Source of the DNA: Halorussus rarus
GTDB taxonomy: Archaea; Halobacteriota; Halobacteria; Halobacteriales; Haladaptataceae
Direction: 5' to 3'
NCBI RefSeq assembly: GCF_003369835.1
Contig: NZ_QPMJ01000002.1
Span: 1,488,001 to 1,552,000, forward strand
Length of the DNA: 64,000 bases
Shown here: piece after piece, positions 26,360 through 33,010 of the stretch
Numbering within the stretch: the first letter of the stretch is position 1
Layout of the letters: the number at the start of each line of letters is the position of its first letter
Position numbers and translations under genes: made by a program
Notes under the pieces: model-generated
The model's database searches: none
What the model saw: only the letters and a program-made list of their open reading frames with translations
Told to the model about the DNA's origin: nothing

Positions 26360-27146
26360 CGAGGTCCGGGTCGCGGTCTTCCGACCGGACGACGAGCGCC
26401 TCGCGGAGGCCGTGGAGCTGCTGGACTCGCTGGGCGCCGACCCGGTCGCCGACCCGATGCTCGAAGTCCGGCCGACCGGGAACGCGCCCGAGGCGGGCGA
26501 CTACGTCGTCCTGACGAGCAAGACCGGCGTCGAGCTCGCGGCCGGGGCCGGGTGGGAGCCGGGCGAGGTCTCCGCGAGCGAAGCGAGCGGAGGCTCGGAA
26601 GAGCGGGAATCTTCCGGTGCCACCGTCTGCGCCATCGGCGAGAGCACCGCCGACGCACTCCGCGAGGCGGGCTACGAGGTCGACGTCGTGCCCGCGGAGT
26701 ACTCCTCGACCGGCCTGGTCGAGGCCCTCGAGGACGAGGTCGCGGGCCAGCGGGTCGAGGTGGCCCGCAGCGACCACGGGAGTCCCGTTCTGACCGAGGG
26801 GCTGGCGGACGCCGGCGCCGACGTAAATGAAACTGTGCTATATCAATTGGTGCGCCCCGAGGGCTCGGGCGAATCCGCGGAACTCGCCGCGGAAGGCCGT
26901 CTCGAGGCCGCTCTCTTCACTTCCTCGCTGACCGTGGCCCACTTTCTCGAGGCCGCAGACGAGCGCGGCGTCCGCGAGGCGGCCGTCGCGGGGCTGAACG
27001 ACGCCGTGGTCGGCGCTATCGGCGAGCCGACCCGCGAGACCGCCGAGAGCGAGGGCATCGCGGTCGACGTGGTGCCGGAGGTCGCGGACTTCGAGCAGCT
27101 GGCGTGCGCGGTGGTCGAGGAGGCCGCGCCGTCGTATAACGGCTGA
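26352..27146 (+). CDS. hemD: Uroporphyrinogen-III synthase
   Basis: A 264-residue enzyme closing and inverting ring D of hydroxymethylbilane. Recognisable are VAVFRPDDERLAEAVELLDS, VVLTSKTGVEL, AIGESTADALREAGYEVDVV, FTSSLTVAHFLEAA and VGAIGEPTRETAESEGIAVD. The start overlaps hemC. Residues about 72-89 (EVSASEASGGSEERESS) are encoded by an in-frame copy of a dispersed hairpin repeat (26563-26619), between the first TGVEL helix and the ATVCAIGESTA strand. The frame is intact, so the enzyme is probably still made with an extra surface loop. Confidence 0.9.
   Translation: MSSEVRVAVFRPDDERLAEAVELLDSLGADPVADPMLEVRPTGNAPEAGDYVVLTSKTGVELAAGAGWEPGEVSASEASGGSEERESSGATVCAIGESTADALREAGYEVDVVPAEYSSTGLVEALEDEVAGQRVEVARSDHGSPVLTEGLADAGADVNETVLYQLVRPEGSGESAELAAEGRLEAALFTSSLTVAHFLEAADERGVREAAVAGLNDAVVGAIGEPTRETAESEGIAVDVVPEVADFEQLACAVVEEAAPSYNG
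26563..26619 (+). repeat. Double-hairpin repeat unit embedded in hemD
   Basis: Two hairpins in tandem: CTCCGC - gagcgaagcga - GCGGAG (26570-26592) and GGAAGA - gcgggaa - TCTTCC (26597-26615). The same unit with different but still pairing stems lies at 27215-27269 (CTGCGT/ACGCAG and GTCAGA/TCTGAC). The first loop and linker are the same in both. Here it is read in frame as protein. Confidence 0.8.
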
Positions 27147-27170
27147 CCGCGGTATTTTCAGAACTGGTGT

Positions 27171-27363
27171 CCGGCGCGCGCTGGCGCGGCCCCTGTGGCC
27201 GCGCCGATATGCGCGAGGTCTGCGTGAGCGAAGCGAACGCAGGCTCGTCAGAGCGTGCTCTGACGGTGGAGGCGGCCGCGTTTATGCGGCCGCCGAGGCT
27301 GGGGAGGGGGAGGCCCGCGGCCGCGGTGTGGTGCGGTACAGAGGTACCGGCAGTAGCTAGCTC
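27171..27363 (+). repeat. Structured repeat B, left arm of the kptA-flanking pair
   Basis: The 347-base gap after hemD is mostly this repeat. It starts with CCGGCGCGCGCTGGCGCGGC, includes the double-hairpin unit found in hemD, then a GGCGGCCGCG/CGCGGCCGCC-like stem and GGGGAGGG, and ends TGCGGTACAGAGGT ... CAGTAGCTAGCTC. Both ends recur in reverse complement at 28252-28419, on the other side of kptA. A kptA promoter may lie in the A/T-richer bases 27364-27430 (ACAGTTTATCG). Confidence 0.85.
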
Positions 27364-27493
27364 AAACGCAATTCCCCTCACAGTCACTGCATCACCCCCT
27401 TCACCGCGAAACAGTTTATCGAATCCCTCTAATCTACGAACCGACAATCGACGCCGAGCCGCCTTTCCGCGACGAACGACTACCTCCGACAGC

Positions 27494-28159
27494 GTGACCG
27501 ACCCCATCTACCGCTGTCCGGACCACGGGTTCGTAACCACAGCCGAGGGAGCAGCCCCGAAATGTCCCGAGTGCGGGGACGACGTCGAGCGAGTGCTCGC
27601 CGGCGGGTGCAGGCGACAGCTCTCGAAGTTCGTCAGCGGCGCGCTCCGGCACTTCCCCGACGACGCCGGACTCGAACTCGACGACGGGGGACGGACCGAC
27701 TACGACGACCTGGTCGACGCGGTGGCCCGCAAGTACGACTGGGCCGGGCGCGAGCAGGTCGACGCCGTGGTCGCGACCGACCCGAAGGGCCGGTTCGAGC
27801 GCCGGGAGGGCCGGAACGGACGGGACCGAATCCGCGCGGCGTACGGTCACTCCGTCGACGTCGACCTCGAAGACGCCGAGTCGGACGTGCCGGACCGGCT
27901 GTACCACGGCACCGACCCGGGCAACCTCGACTCGATTCTGGCCGAGGGCCTGCAATCGATGAACCGACAGGAGGTGCACCTTTCGGCGACGCCCGCGGAG
28001 GCCCGGGGAGTCGGACGGCGCCACGCGTCGGAGCCGGTCGTGCTCGGCGTCGACGCTGCCGGGATGGTCGCCGACGGGCGGCGGGTGTCGAAGCGGGGCG
28101 AGGGGACGTACACCGCCGACGAGGTGCCCCCGGCGTATCTGGCGGTTCGGGAGGAGTAG
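27494..28159 (+). CDS. kptA: RNA 2'-phosphotransferase, Tpt1/KptA family
   Basis: A 221-residue protein. An N-terminal zinc-ribbon-like segment (CPDHGF ... CPECGDD) precedes the Tpt1 core: LSKFVSGALRHFPDDAGLEL, RNGRDRIRAAYGHSVDVD (Arg and His of the active site), LYHGTDPGNLDSILAEGLQS, then MNRQEVHLS and VLGVDAAGM. The family moves the 2'-phosphate of spliced RNA to NAD+; in archaea, whose tRNA splicing leaves no such phosphate, the natural substrate is debated. The GTG start at 27494 is chosen because the zinc ribbon begins there; an earlier start would run through the repeat. The gene is boxed by inverted copies of repeat B, which suggests it moves or moved as a unit. Confidence 0.88.
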   Translation: MTDPIYRCPDHGFVTTAEGAAPKCPECGDDVERVLAGGCRRQLSKFVSGALRHFPDDAGLELDDGGRTDYDDLVDAVARKYDWAGREQVDAVVATDPKGRFERREGRNGRDRIRAAYGHSVDVDLEDAESDVPDRLYHGTDPGNLDSILAEGLQSMNRQEVHLSATPAEARGVGRRHASEPVVLGVDAAGMVADGRRVSKRGEGTYTADEVPPAYLAVREE

Positions 28160-28251
28160 AAGGAGACTCGTATCCGTGGCCCGGGACAGGGAGGGGCAAT
28201 CGAAGCCGAGGATTTCGTATCTGCACTACCAGCAGTACAGCAAGAAGGAGG

Positions 28252-28419
28252 GAGCTAGCTACTGCCGTCACCTCTGTACCGCAACCGTACGGCTCCGCGA
28301 CCGCGGGCCTCATCCCTCCCCGGCCGCCTGCGCGTCTCGGTCGTCGCTTCGCCCCTCCCTGCGATGCTCAGCCCTCGCGCAGAGATGGTGCGGCATGAAG
28401 CCGCGCCAGCGCGCGCCGG
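28252..28419 (-). repeat. Structured repeat B, right arm of the kptA-flanking pair
   Basis: Reverse-complement copy of the repeat at 27171-27363. The inner end GAGCTAGCTACTG and the outer end GCCGCGCCAGCGCGCGCCGG match the left arm perfectly (13 and 20 bases). Between them CCTCTGTACCGCA and the GGGCCTCATCCCTCCCCGG block also match. The middle differs, with another hairpin set. The remaining bases of this 349-base gap carry the promoter of the next gene (TTTATAAGCG near 28477). Confidence 0.85.
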
Positions 28420-28508
28420 TCGTTGAGTCCCGCTCATCGAAGCGTCGAGAGACGTCCCCGAGCCGCCAAGCGGAGGTTTATAAGCGATAGCGACCTACCT
28501 GCCCTCGA

Positions 28509-29966
28509 ATGGCTTCCGCTGGTCCAGTTCCCGCCCTCGCCGAGCGTGCCGCCGCGTGCGCCGACCGCCTGCGGGACGCCGACGAGGTGCTGCTCGCGTC
28601 CCACATCGACGCCGACGGGCTGACGAGCGCGGCGATCGCGTCCGCGGCGCTCGAACGCGCCGGGATTGCCTTCGAGACCGTCTTCAGCAAGCAGCTCGAC
28701 GCCGAGGAGGTGGCGTCCATCGCGGCGACCGATTACGAGACGGTGCTGTTCACCGACTTCGGGAGCGGCCAGCTCGACGTCATCGCCGACCACGAGGCCG
28801 CGGGCGACTTCACGCCGGTCATCGCCGACCACCACCGGCCGGCCGACCCGGACACCGAGTTCCACCTCAATCCACTGCTGTTCGACGTCGACGGCTCCTC
28901 GGAGCTCTCGGGCGCGGGCGCGGCGTACGTGCTCGCGCGAGCGATGGAGTCCGACGGGGTCGACAACCGCGACCTGGCCGGCCTCGCGGTGGTCGGCGCG
29001 GTCGGCGACATGCAGACCACCGACGGCGAACTGGTCGGCGCGAACCGGGCCATCGTCGAGGAGGGCGAGGCGGCGGGCGTCGTGGAGTCCCGTACCGACC
29101 TCGCGATGTACGGCAAGCAGACCCGGCCGCTCCCGAAGATGCTGGAGTACGCCAGCGACACGCGGATTCCCGGCATCACGAACAACGAGAACGGCGTCCT
29201 CCGGTTCCTCGACGGGCTCGACGTGACGCTCACCGACGGCGACGGCGAGTGGCGGTGCTGGGTCGACCTGACCGAGGACGAGCGAAGCACCGTCTCGAAC
29301 GCGCTCATCCAGCGCGCGCTCTCGAAGGGGGTCAGCCCCGACCGCATCGACCGGCTGGTCGGCACGGCGTACACGCTCACCGCCGAGACCGAGGGGACCG
29401 AGCTCCGGGACGTGAGCGAGTTCTCCACCCTCCTCAACGCGACCGCCCGCTACGAGCGCGCCGACGTGGGGCTGGCCGTGTGTCTGGGCAACGTGACCGA
29501 CCTGGAGAACCGCGACGGCGCGCTCGAACGCGCGCGGGAACTGCTCCGGAACCACCGCCGGAACCTCTCTGAGGGGCTCCAGAAGGTCAAGCGCGAGGGC
29601 GTCACCCGCGAGGACCACGTCCAGTGGTTCCACGCCGGCGACGAGATCCGCGAGACCATCGTCGGCATCGTCGCCGGGATGGCGGTCGGTGCGGAGGGCA
29701 TCGACCGGGGCACGCCCATCGTGGCCTTCGCCGAGAAGACCGACGAGGACGGCGCCGACGCCACGGAGGTGAAGGTCTCGTCTCGCGGGACGCCCTCGCT
29801 CACCCGGCGCGGTCTCGACCTCTCGACCGTCATGCGCGAGGCCTCGCAGGCGGTCGGCGGCGACGGCGGCGGTCACGACGTCGCGGCGGGCGCGACGATT
29901 CCGAAGGGCACCGAGTCGGAGTTCCTCGAACACGCCGACGATGTCGTCGGCGAGCAGTTGGGGTAG
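28509..29966 (+). CDS. DHH-family RecJ-like exonuclease (GAN-like)
   Basis: A 485-residue nuclease of the DHH superfamily. Motifs in order: LLASHIDADGLTSAAIA (metal-binding Asp), VLFTDFGSGQLDV, VIADHHRPAD (the DHH triad), LSGAGAAYVLARAM and VVGAVGDMQT, with the DHHA1 nucleotide-binding end GGHDVAAGATIP. The archaeal members (GAN, RecJ-like) bind GINS and digest single-stranded DNA or RNA primers at the replication fork. Start 28509 follows a TTTATAAG box by about 27 bases. Hef, Hel308 and the PolD large subunit lie elsewhere in the same window. Whether this one is the GINS partner or a paralogue cannot be told here. Confidence 0.9.
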   Translation: MASAGPVPALAERAAACADRLRDADEVLLASHIDADGLTSAAIASAALERAGIAFETVFSKQLDAEEVASIAATDYETVLFTDFGSGQLDVIADHEAAGDFTPVIADHHRPADPDTEFHLNPLLFDVDGSSELSGAGAAYVLARAMESDGVDNRDLAGLAVVGAVGDMQTTDGELVGANRAIVEEGEAAGVVESRTDLAMYGKQTRPLPKMLEYASDTRIPGITNNENGVLRFLDGLDVTLTDGDGEWRCWVDLTEDERSTVSNALIQRALSKGVSPDRIDRLVGTAYTLTAETEGTELRDVSEFSTLLNATARYERADVGLAVCLGNVTDLENRDGALERARELLRNHRRNLSEGLQKVKREGVTREDHVQWFHAGDEIRETIVGIVAGMAVGAEGIDRGTPIVAFAEKTDEDGADATEVKVSSRGTPSLTRRGLDLSTVMREASQAVGGDGGGHDVAAGATIPKGTESEFLEHADDVVGEQLG

Positions 29967-30524
29967 CCGACGCCGAATCGGAATGAAACACTGTGTATCT
30001 TCGAGCGACTGCTGTCGGTAGCGTCGCCGTTCTGCGAGCGCATGAGATCGGCGTGACGGAATCAGCGCCTCTGCCCGCCGAGCTCGGCGGCTCTATCGAC
30101 GTTCCGCCGACAACTACCAGTGAGTGAACACGGACGAATTAGTATCGTAGTATTTGGTTTATGCCGACGCGGATACTGATTCACCCGATCTGCCGAATCA
30201 CGCGTCGAAATGGTGTGAGCTACCGAGACACCTACTCACACTCGTGAACCGCCCGGACACAGGTGCGTACCGCACTTCTCCCAGTCGAATCGGACGACCA
30301 GGCGGACGTCGGAAGTGGTCCGAACGGTGGCGGACAGAAGGGGAGTCGCGCAGTTCCAGATGGGGACGCTCGGTATCAGATGATAGAGGGCAGCACTGAG
30401 CACGGAGTTAGTATCAGTCCTCGCGCACGCGTGAACCACTTTACGGGCCACTGTCGTGCTTCCCCACGGACCGCTGCCGCGAGGCATCGCCCGACTTTTA
30501 TCCGCGCTCGTCCAACTCCGGCAC
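29967..30524. other. Large A/T-richer gap without a recognisable gene
   Basis: No frame in these 558 bases has a haloarchaeal amino-acid pattern or a homologue I recognise. The composition is clearly lower in GC than flanking genes, and stop codons occur in all frames. The last 35 bases hold the promoter of the next gene (GACTTTTATCC, about 30 bases before its start). It may be the eroded remnant of a former gene or insertion. Confidence 0.6.
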
Positions 30525-30857
30525 ATGAGCGACTTCGACCCCGAGAAGTTCGAGGAGAAGTACGTCCACTACTTCAACGAACTCCAGCGGGCGTACAAAA
30601 ACGCGTTCAACCGGCTCAACGAGCAGTACGACTCGGAGCTGATCCACGCCATCGACCAGCAGATCCTCAACGAGTCCGAGCCGTTCTACGAGGGCGACGG
30701 CGAGTTCCGCGTCGAACTCCCCGACGACCCCGTGGACCGCGTGGAGGGTATCGTCGTCGCCGACGAGAAGGTCGCCGAGATGCTGGACATCTACGTCGAG
30801 GAGATCGAGACAGAACTCCGGCGGGTGTTCGGGTTCGAGTCCGGCGGCGAGGAATGA
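30525..30857 (+). CDS. DUF5783 family protein
   Basis: A 110-residue, strongly acidic soluble protein. The N-terminus MSDFDPEKFEEKYVHYFNEL and the segment LQRAYKNAFNRLNEQYDSEL with LIHAIDQQILNESEPFYEGD match the haloarchaeal family DUF5783. It is likely all-helical in the first 60 residues, then a short strand pair (EFRVELPDDP) and a C-terminal helix. Start 30525 is supported by the upstream TTTTATCC box. Function unknown; a single-gene transcript. Confidence 0.83.
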   Translation: MSDFDPEKFEEKYVHYFNELQRAYKNAFNRLNEQYDSELIHAIDQQILNESEPFYEGDGEFRVELPDDPVDRVEGIVVADEKVAEMLDIYVEEIETELRRVFGFESGGEE

Positions 30858-31101
30858 CCGACCCGGCGCGACTGCCGACCGTCGATCACCGACACGTCGG
30901 GCGGGTTGTCGATCTCTCTCATCGAACTGGGGCCGGTTTCCGGTAGAATGGAAACGTGACCGCTTAGCTCACGCTCCTCGCAAAAGACGGTAGATACGGA
31001 ACGATTCGGTCGTGAACTGTATCTTGCTATATCGAATACTGCCAACCGGTCCGAGAACGGACTGCGAAGGTTCCACTCGGGAGTCCGCGGAGCCGCGACC
31101 A

Positions 31102-31119
31102 GTTTAGGCGAACCAAAAC
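31102..31119. promoter_or_regulatory. Upstream DtxR-like box, imperfect
   Basis: GTTTAGG-cgaa-CCAAAAC, one mismatch from the perfect palindrome 29 bases downstream. With that site it would give two repressor positions around the promoter. Confidence 0.5.
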
Positions 31120-31130
31120 CATTAAGCGGT

Positions 31131-31148
31131 GTTTAGGCTACCCTAAAC
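31131..31148. promoter_or_regulatory. DtxR/IdeR-like iron box before the siderophore-binding gene
   Basis: Perfect palindrome GTTTAGG-ctac-CCTAAAC, ending one base before the start codon at 31150. It resembles the TTAGG...CCTAA operators of the DtxR/IdeR family, whose haloarchaeal relatives repress iron-uptake genes when iron is sufficient. The A/T-rich CATTAAG at 31120-31126 between the two boxes may be the TATA element. Confidence 0.7.
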
Positions 31149-31149
31149 T

Positions 31150-32394
31150 ATGGACGGAGCGCCAACTTCGAGATTGACGCGGCGGAGACTCCTGAGAGGT
31201 GCCGGCGCGGCGGGCGGCGCCGCCCTCGTCGCCGGCTGTACCGGCGGCAGGTCGGGCGACGCCGACACGACGACAGGGACAGACTCGACGACCGCAGAGC
31301 GGACTTCGACCGAGAAAAGCGCTACGACCGCAGACGGGACGGGACCGTACTCGGTGACGATGTCGCCGATGGGCGAGGTCGAGTTCGAGGGGGTGCCCGA
31401 GAACGTCTTCACGGTGTTCCCGCAGTACGCGGACATGGCGGTCGCGCTCGGCCACGGCGACGCGGTGAACGCGACGTACGTCCCGGAGATGTCCGGGACG
31501 ACGATGAACCACTACTACCACCACCTCGACGGGGTCTCGTTCGACTGGGAGGGGCTGGCCGACCCGCTGACCGACGGACTGCCCAAGGAACTGCTCTTCG
31601 AACTCGACAGCGACGTCCACCTCGCCGACCCCGCGTGGGCATCGACCCAGGACAACTGGACGAAGACCGACGTCGAGGAAATCGAGTCCCAGATCGCCCC
31701 GTGGTTCGGCAACTTCTACAGCGGGACGCAGGCGCCCGCGCCCGAGGGGTACGACGACTACCGGTACTACGACCTCTGGGAGCTGTTCGGCAAGGTCGCC
31801 GCGGTGTTCCGCGAGACCGAGCGCTACGAGGCGCTGGCGCGGATTCACTCGGACCTCGTGTCCACCATCCAGGAGAAGCTCCCGCCGAAGGAGGAGCGGC
31901 CGACCGCGGTGCGGGTGACGCTCGCGGGCGACGGCGAGTCGTTCTGGACCTACCACCTCAACAAGCCCGGCTACTGGCTGGCGGACACCCGGCCGCTCGG
32001 CGCGAACGACGCGTTCGCCGAGGAGGACTGGGGCAGCCTCTGGGGCCAGGTCGACTACGAGACCATGCTCCAGGCCGACCCCGACGTCGTCCTCCACCTC
32101 TGGGGGATGACGCCGAACTACAGCATGAGCGACACGCTCGCGTCACTGCAGGACCACCCGGTCGGGAGCCAGCTCACCGCGGTCGAGAACGACCGGGTCT
32201 ACCCCGCCGGCATGCGGTACCAGGGCCCGATCATGAACCTGTTCCAGATCGAGATGGGCGCCAAGCAGCTCTACCCCGACCTGTTCGGCGAGTGGCCCGA
32301 CTACGAGGACGGCCAGCACTACCCCGAGGTTCCCGAGGACGAACAGCTGTTCGACCGGACCGAGGTGGCCGAGATCATCGCGTCGGGCGGCTGA
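31150..32394 (+). CDS. Iron-siderophore ABC transporter substrate-binding lipoprotein
   Basis: A 414-residue exported protein. A Tat signal (TSRLTRRRLLRGAGAAGGAA) is followed by the lipobox VAGC and a Thr/Asp-rich linker. The body is a Periplas_BP_2/FecB-like fold: FPQYADMAVALGHGDAVNAT, DVEEIESQIAPWF, a helix-bridged C-lobe and a final segment LTAVENDRVYPAGMRYQGP. Class III binding proteins take up ferric siderophores or haem; ferric siderophore is favoured because two DtxR-like boxes overlap the promoter. No permease or ATPase gene adjoins it, so its partners are elsewhere. The start is immediately after the operator, so the message is nearly leaderless. Confidence 0.86.
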   Translation: MDGAPTSRLTRRRLLRGAGAAGGAALVAGCTGGRSGDADTTTGTDSTTAERTSTEKSATTADGTGPYSVTMSPMGEVEFEGVPENVFTVFPQYADMAVALGHGDAVNATYVPEMSGTTMNHYYHHLDGVSFDWEGLADPLTDGLPKELLFELDSDVHLADPAWASTQDNWTKTDVEEIESQIAPWFGNFYSGTQAPAPEGYDDYRYYDLWELFGKVAAVFRETERYEALARIHSDLVSTIQEKLPPKEERPTAVRVTLAGDGESFWTYHLNKPGYWLADTRPLGANDAFAEEDWGSLWGQVDYETMLQADPDVVLHLWGMTPNYSMSDTLASLQDHPVGSQLTAVENDRVYPAGMRYQGPIMNLFQIEMGAKQLYPDLFGEWPDYEDGQHYPEVPEDEQLFDRTEVAEIIASGG

Positions 32395-32550
32395 CGAAAT
32401 CGACCCCGACCGAGGTGGTCGGGAGCCGCCGAATCGACGGGTTGACGCCCGGATGCGGCCATCGAGTAGCGTCGTCTCCGGGGCTCGCCCGGCCGTTTCC
32501 GTCCCGGGGACAGGAAAAGGTTGAAGACCGCACACACCCTACCTCGCAGT

Positions 32551-32916
32551 ATGAGCACCGAGACTCAGGACGACGGAGACGACCTCGAGGAGCGGGTCAG
32601 CAACTTCCTGCGCCGCAACTTCCCCCAGATCCAGATGCACGGCGGGAGCGCGGCCATCCAGAACATCGACCGAGAGACCGGCGAAGTCAGCATCCAGCTC
32701 GGCGGCGCGTGTTCGGGCTGCGGTATCTCGCCGATGACCATCCAGGCCATCAAGAGCCGGATGGTCAAGGAGATCCCCGAAATCGAACAGGTCCACGCCG
32801 ACACCGGCATGGACGGCGGCAGCGGCATGGGCGGCGGTGGCGGCATGAGCCCGTCGTTCCCCGGCGAGACGACCGACGACGGCGACGACGACGAGGGTCC
32901 GCAGGCCCCCTTCTAA
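32551..32916 (+). CDS. NifU-domain Fe-S scaffold protein
   Basis: A 121-residue protein. The NifU C-terminal domain spans about residues 12-85: LEERVSNFLRRNFPQIQMHG, VSIQLGGACSGCGISPMTIQ with the CxxC cluster motif, and MVKEIPEIEQVHAD. A Gly/Met-rich linker and acidic tail (GMGGGGGMSPSF) follow, unusual for the family and likely flexible. The role is Fe-S cluster assembly or transfer. The gene follows the iron-siderophore binding protein by about 150 bases on the same strand, a sensible but not proven link to iron supply. Its own A/T-poor upstream contains GGAAAAGGTTGAAG. Confidence 0.88.
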   Translation: MSTETQDDGDDLEERVSNFLRRNFPQIQMHGGSAAIQNIDRETGEVSIQLGGACSGCGISPMTIQAIKSRMVKEIPEIEQVHADTGMDGGSGMGGGGGMSPSFPGETTDDGDDDEGPQAPF

Positions 32917-32972
32917 GTTCGGATTTCCGGCCCGGAAACGGCCCAATTCTTCGCGTAGAACGCGGCTAACAT

Positions 32973-32987
32973 CAGGATATTTATCCC
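32973..32987 (+). promoter_or_regulatory. TATA-like box of the sulfatase-superfamily gene
   Basis: CAGGATATTTATCCC lies about 25-37 bases before ATG 33011 and is the only A/T-rich block in the preceding gap. Confidence 0.55.
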
Positions 32988-33010
32988 GAAGGGTGTTGGA
33001 CGGTACTGGT

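Noticed and set aside
26563-26619. hemD as a pseudogene broken by the repeat
   Set aside because: The inserted unit is a multiple of three within the frame, has no stop, and the conserved blocks on both sides are intact.
27167-27493. Upstream extension of kptA through the left repeat
   Set aside because: The extra 109 residues are encoded by repeat B and lack conservation; the GTG before the zinc ribbon is a better start.
30154-30399. 81-codon frame in the 558-base gap
   Set aside because: Composition and codon use are not haloarchaeal and nothing is recognisable.
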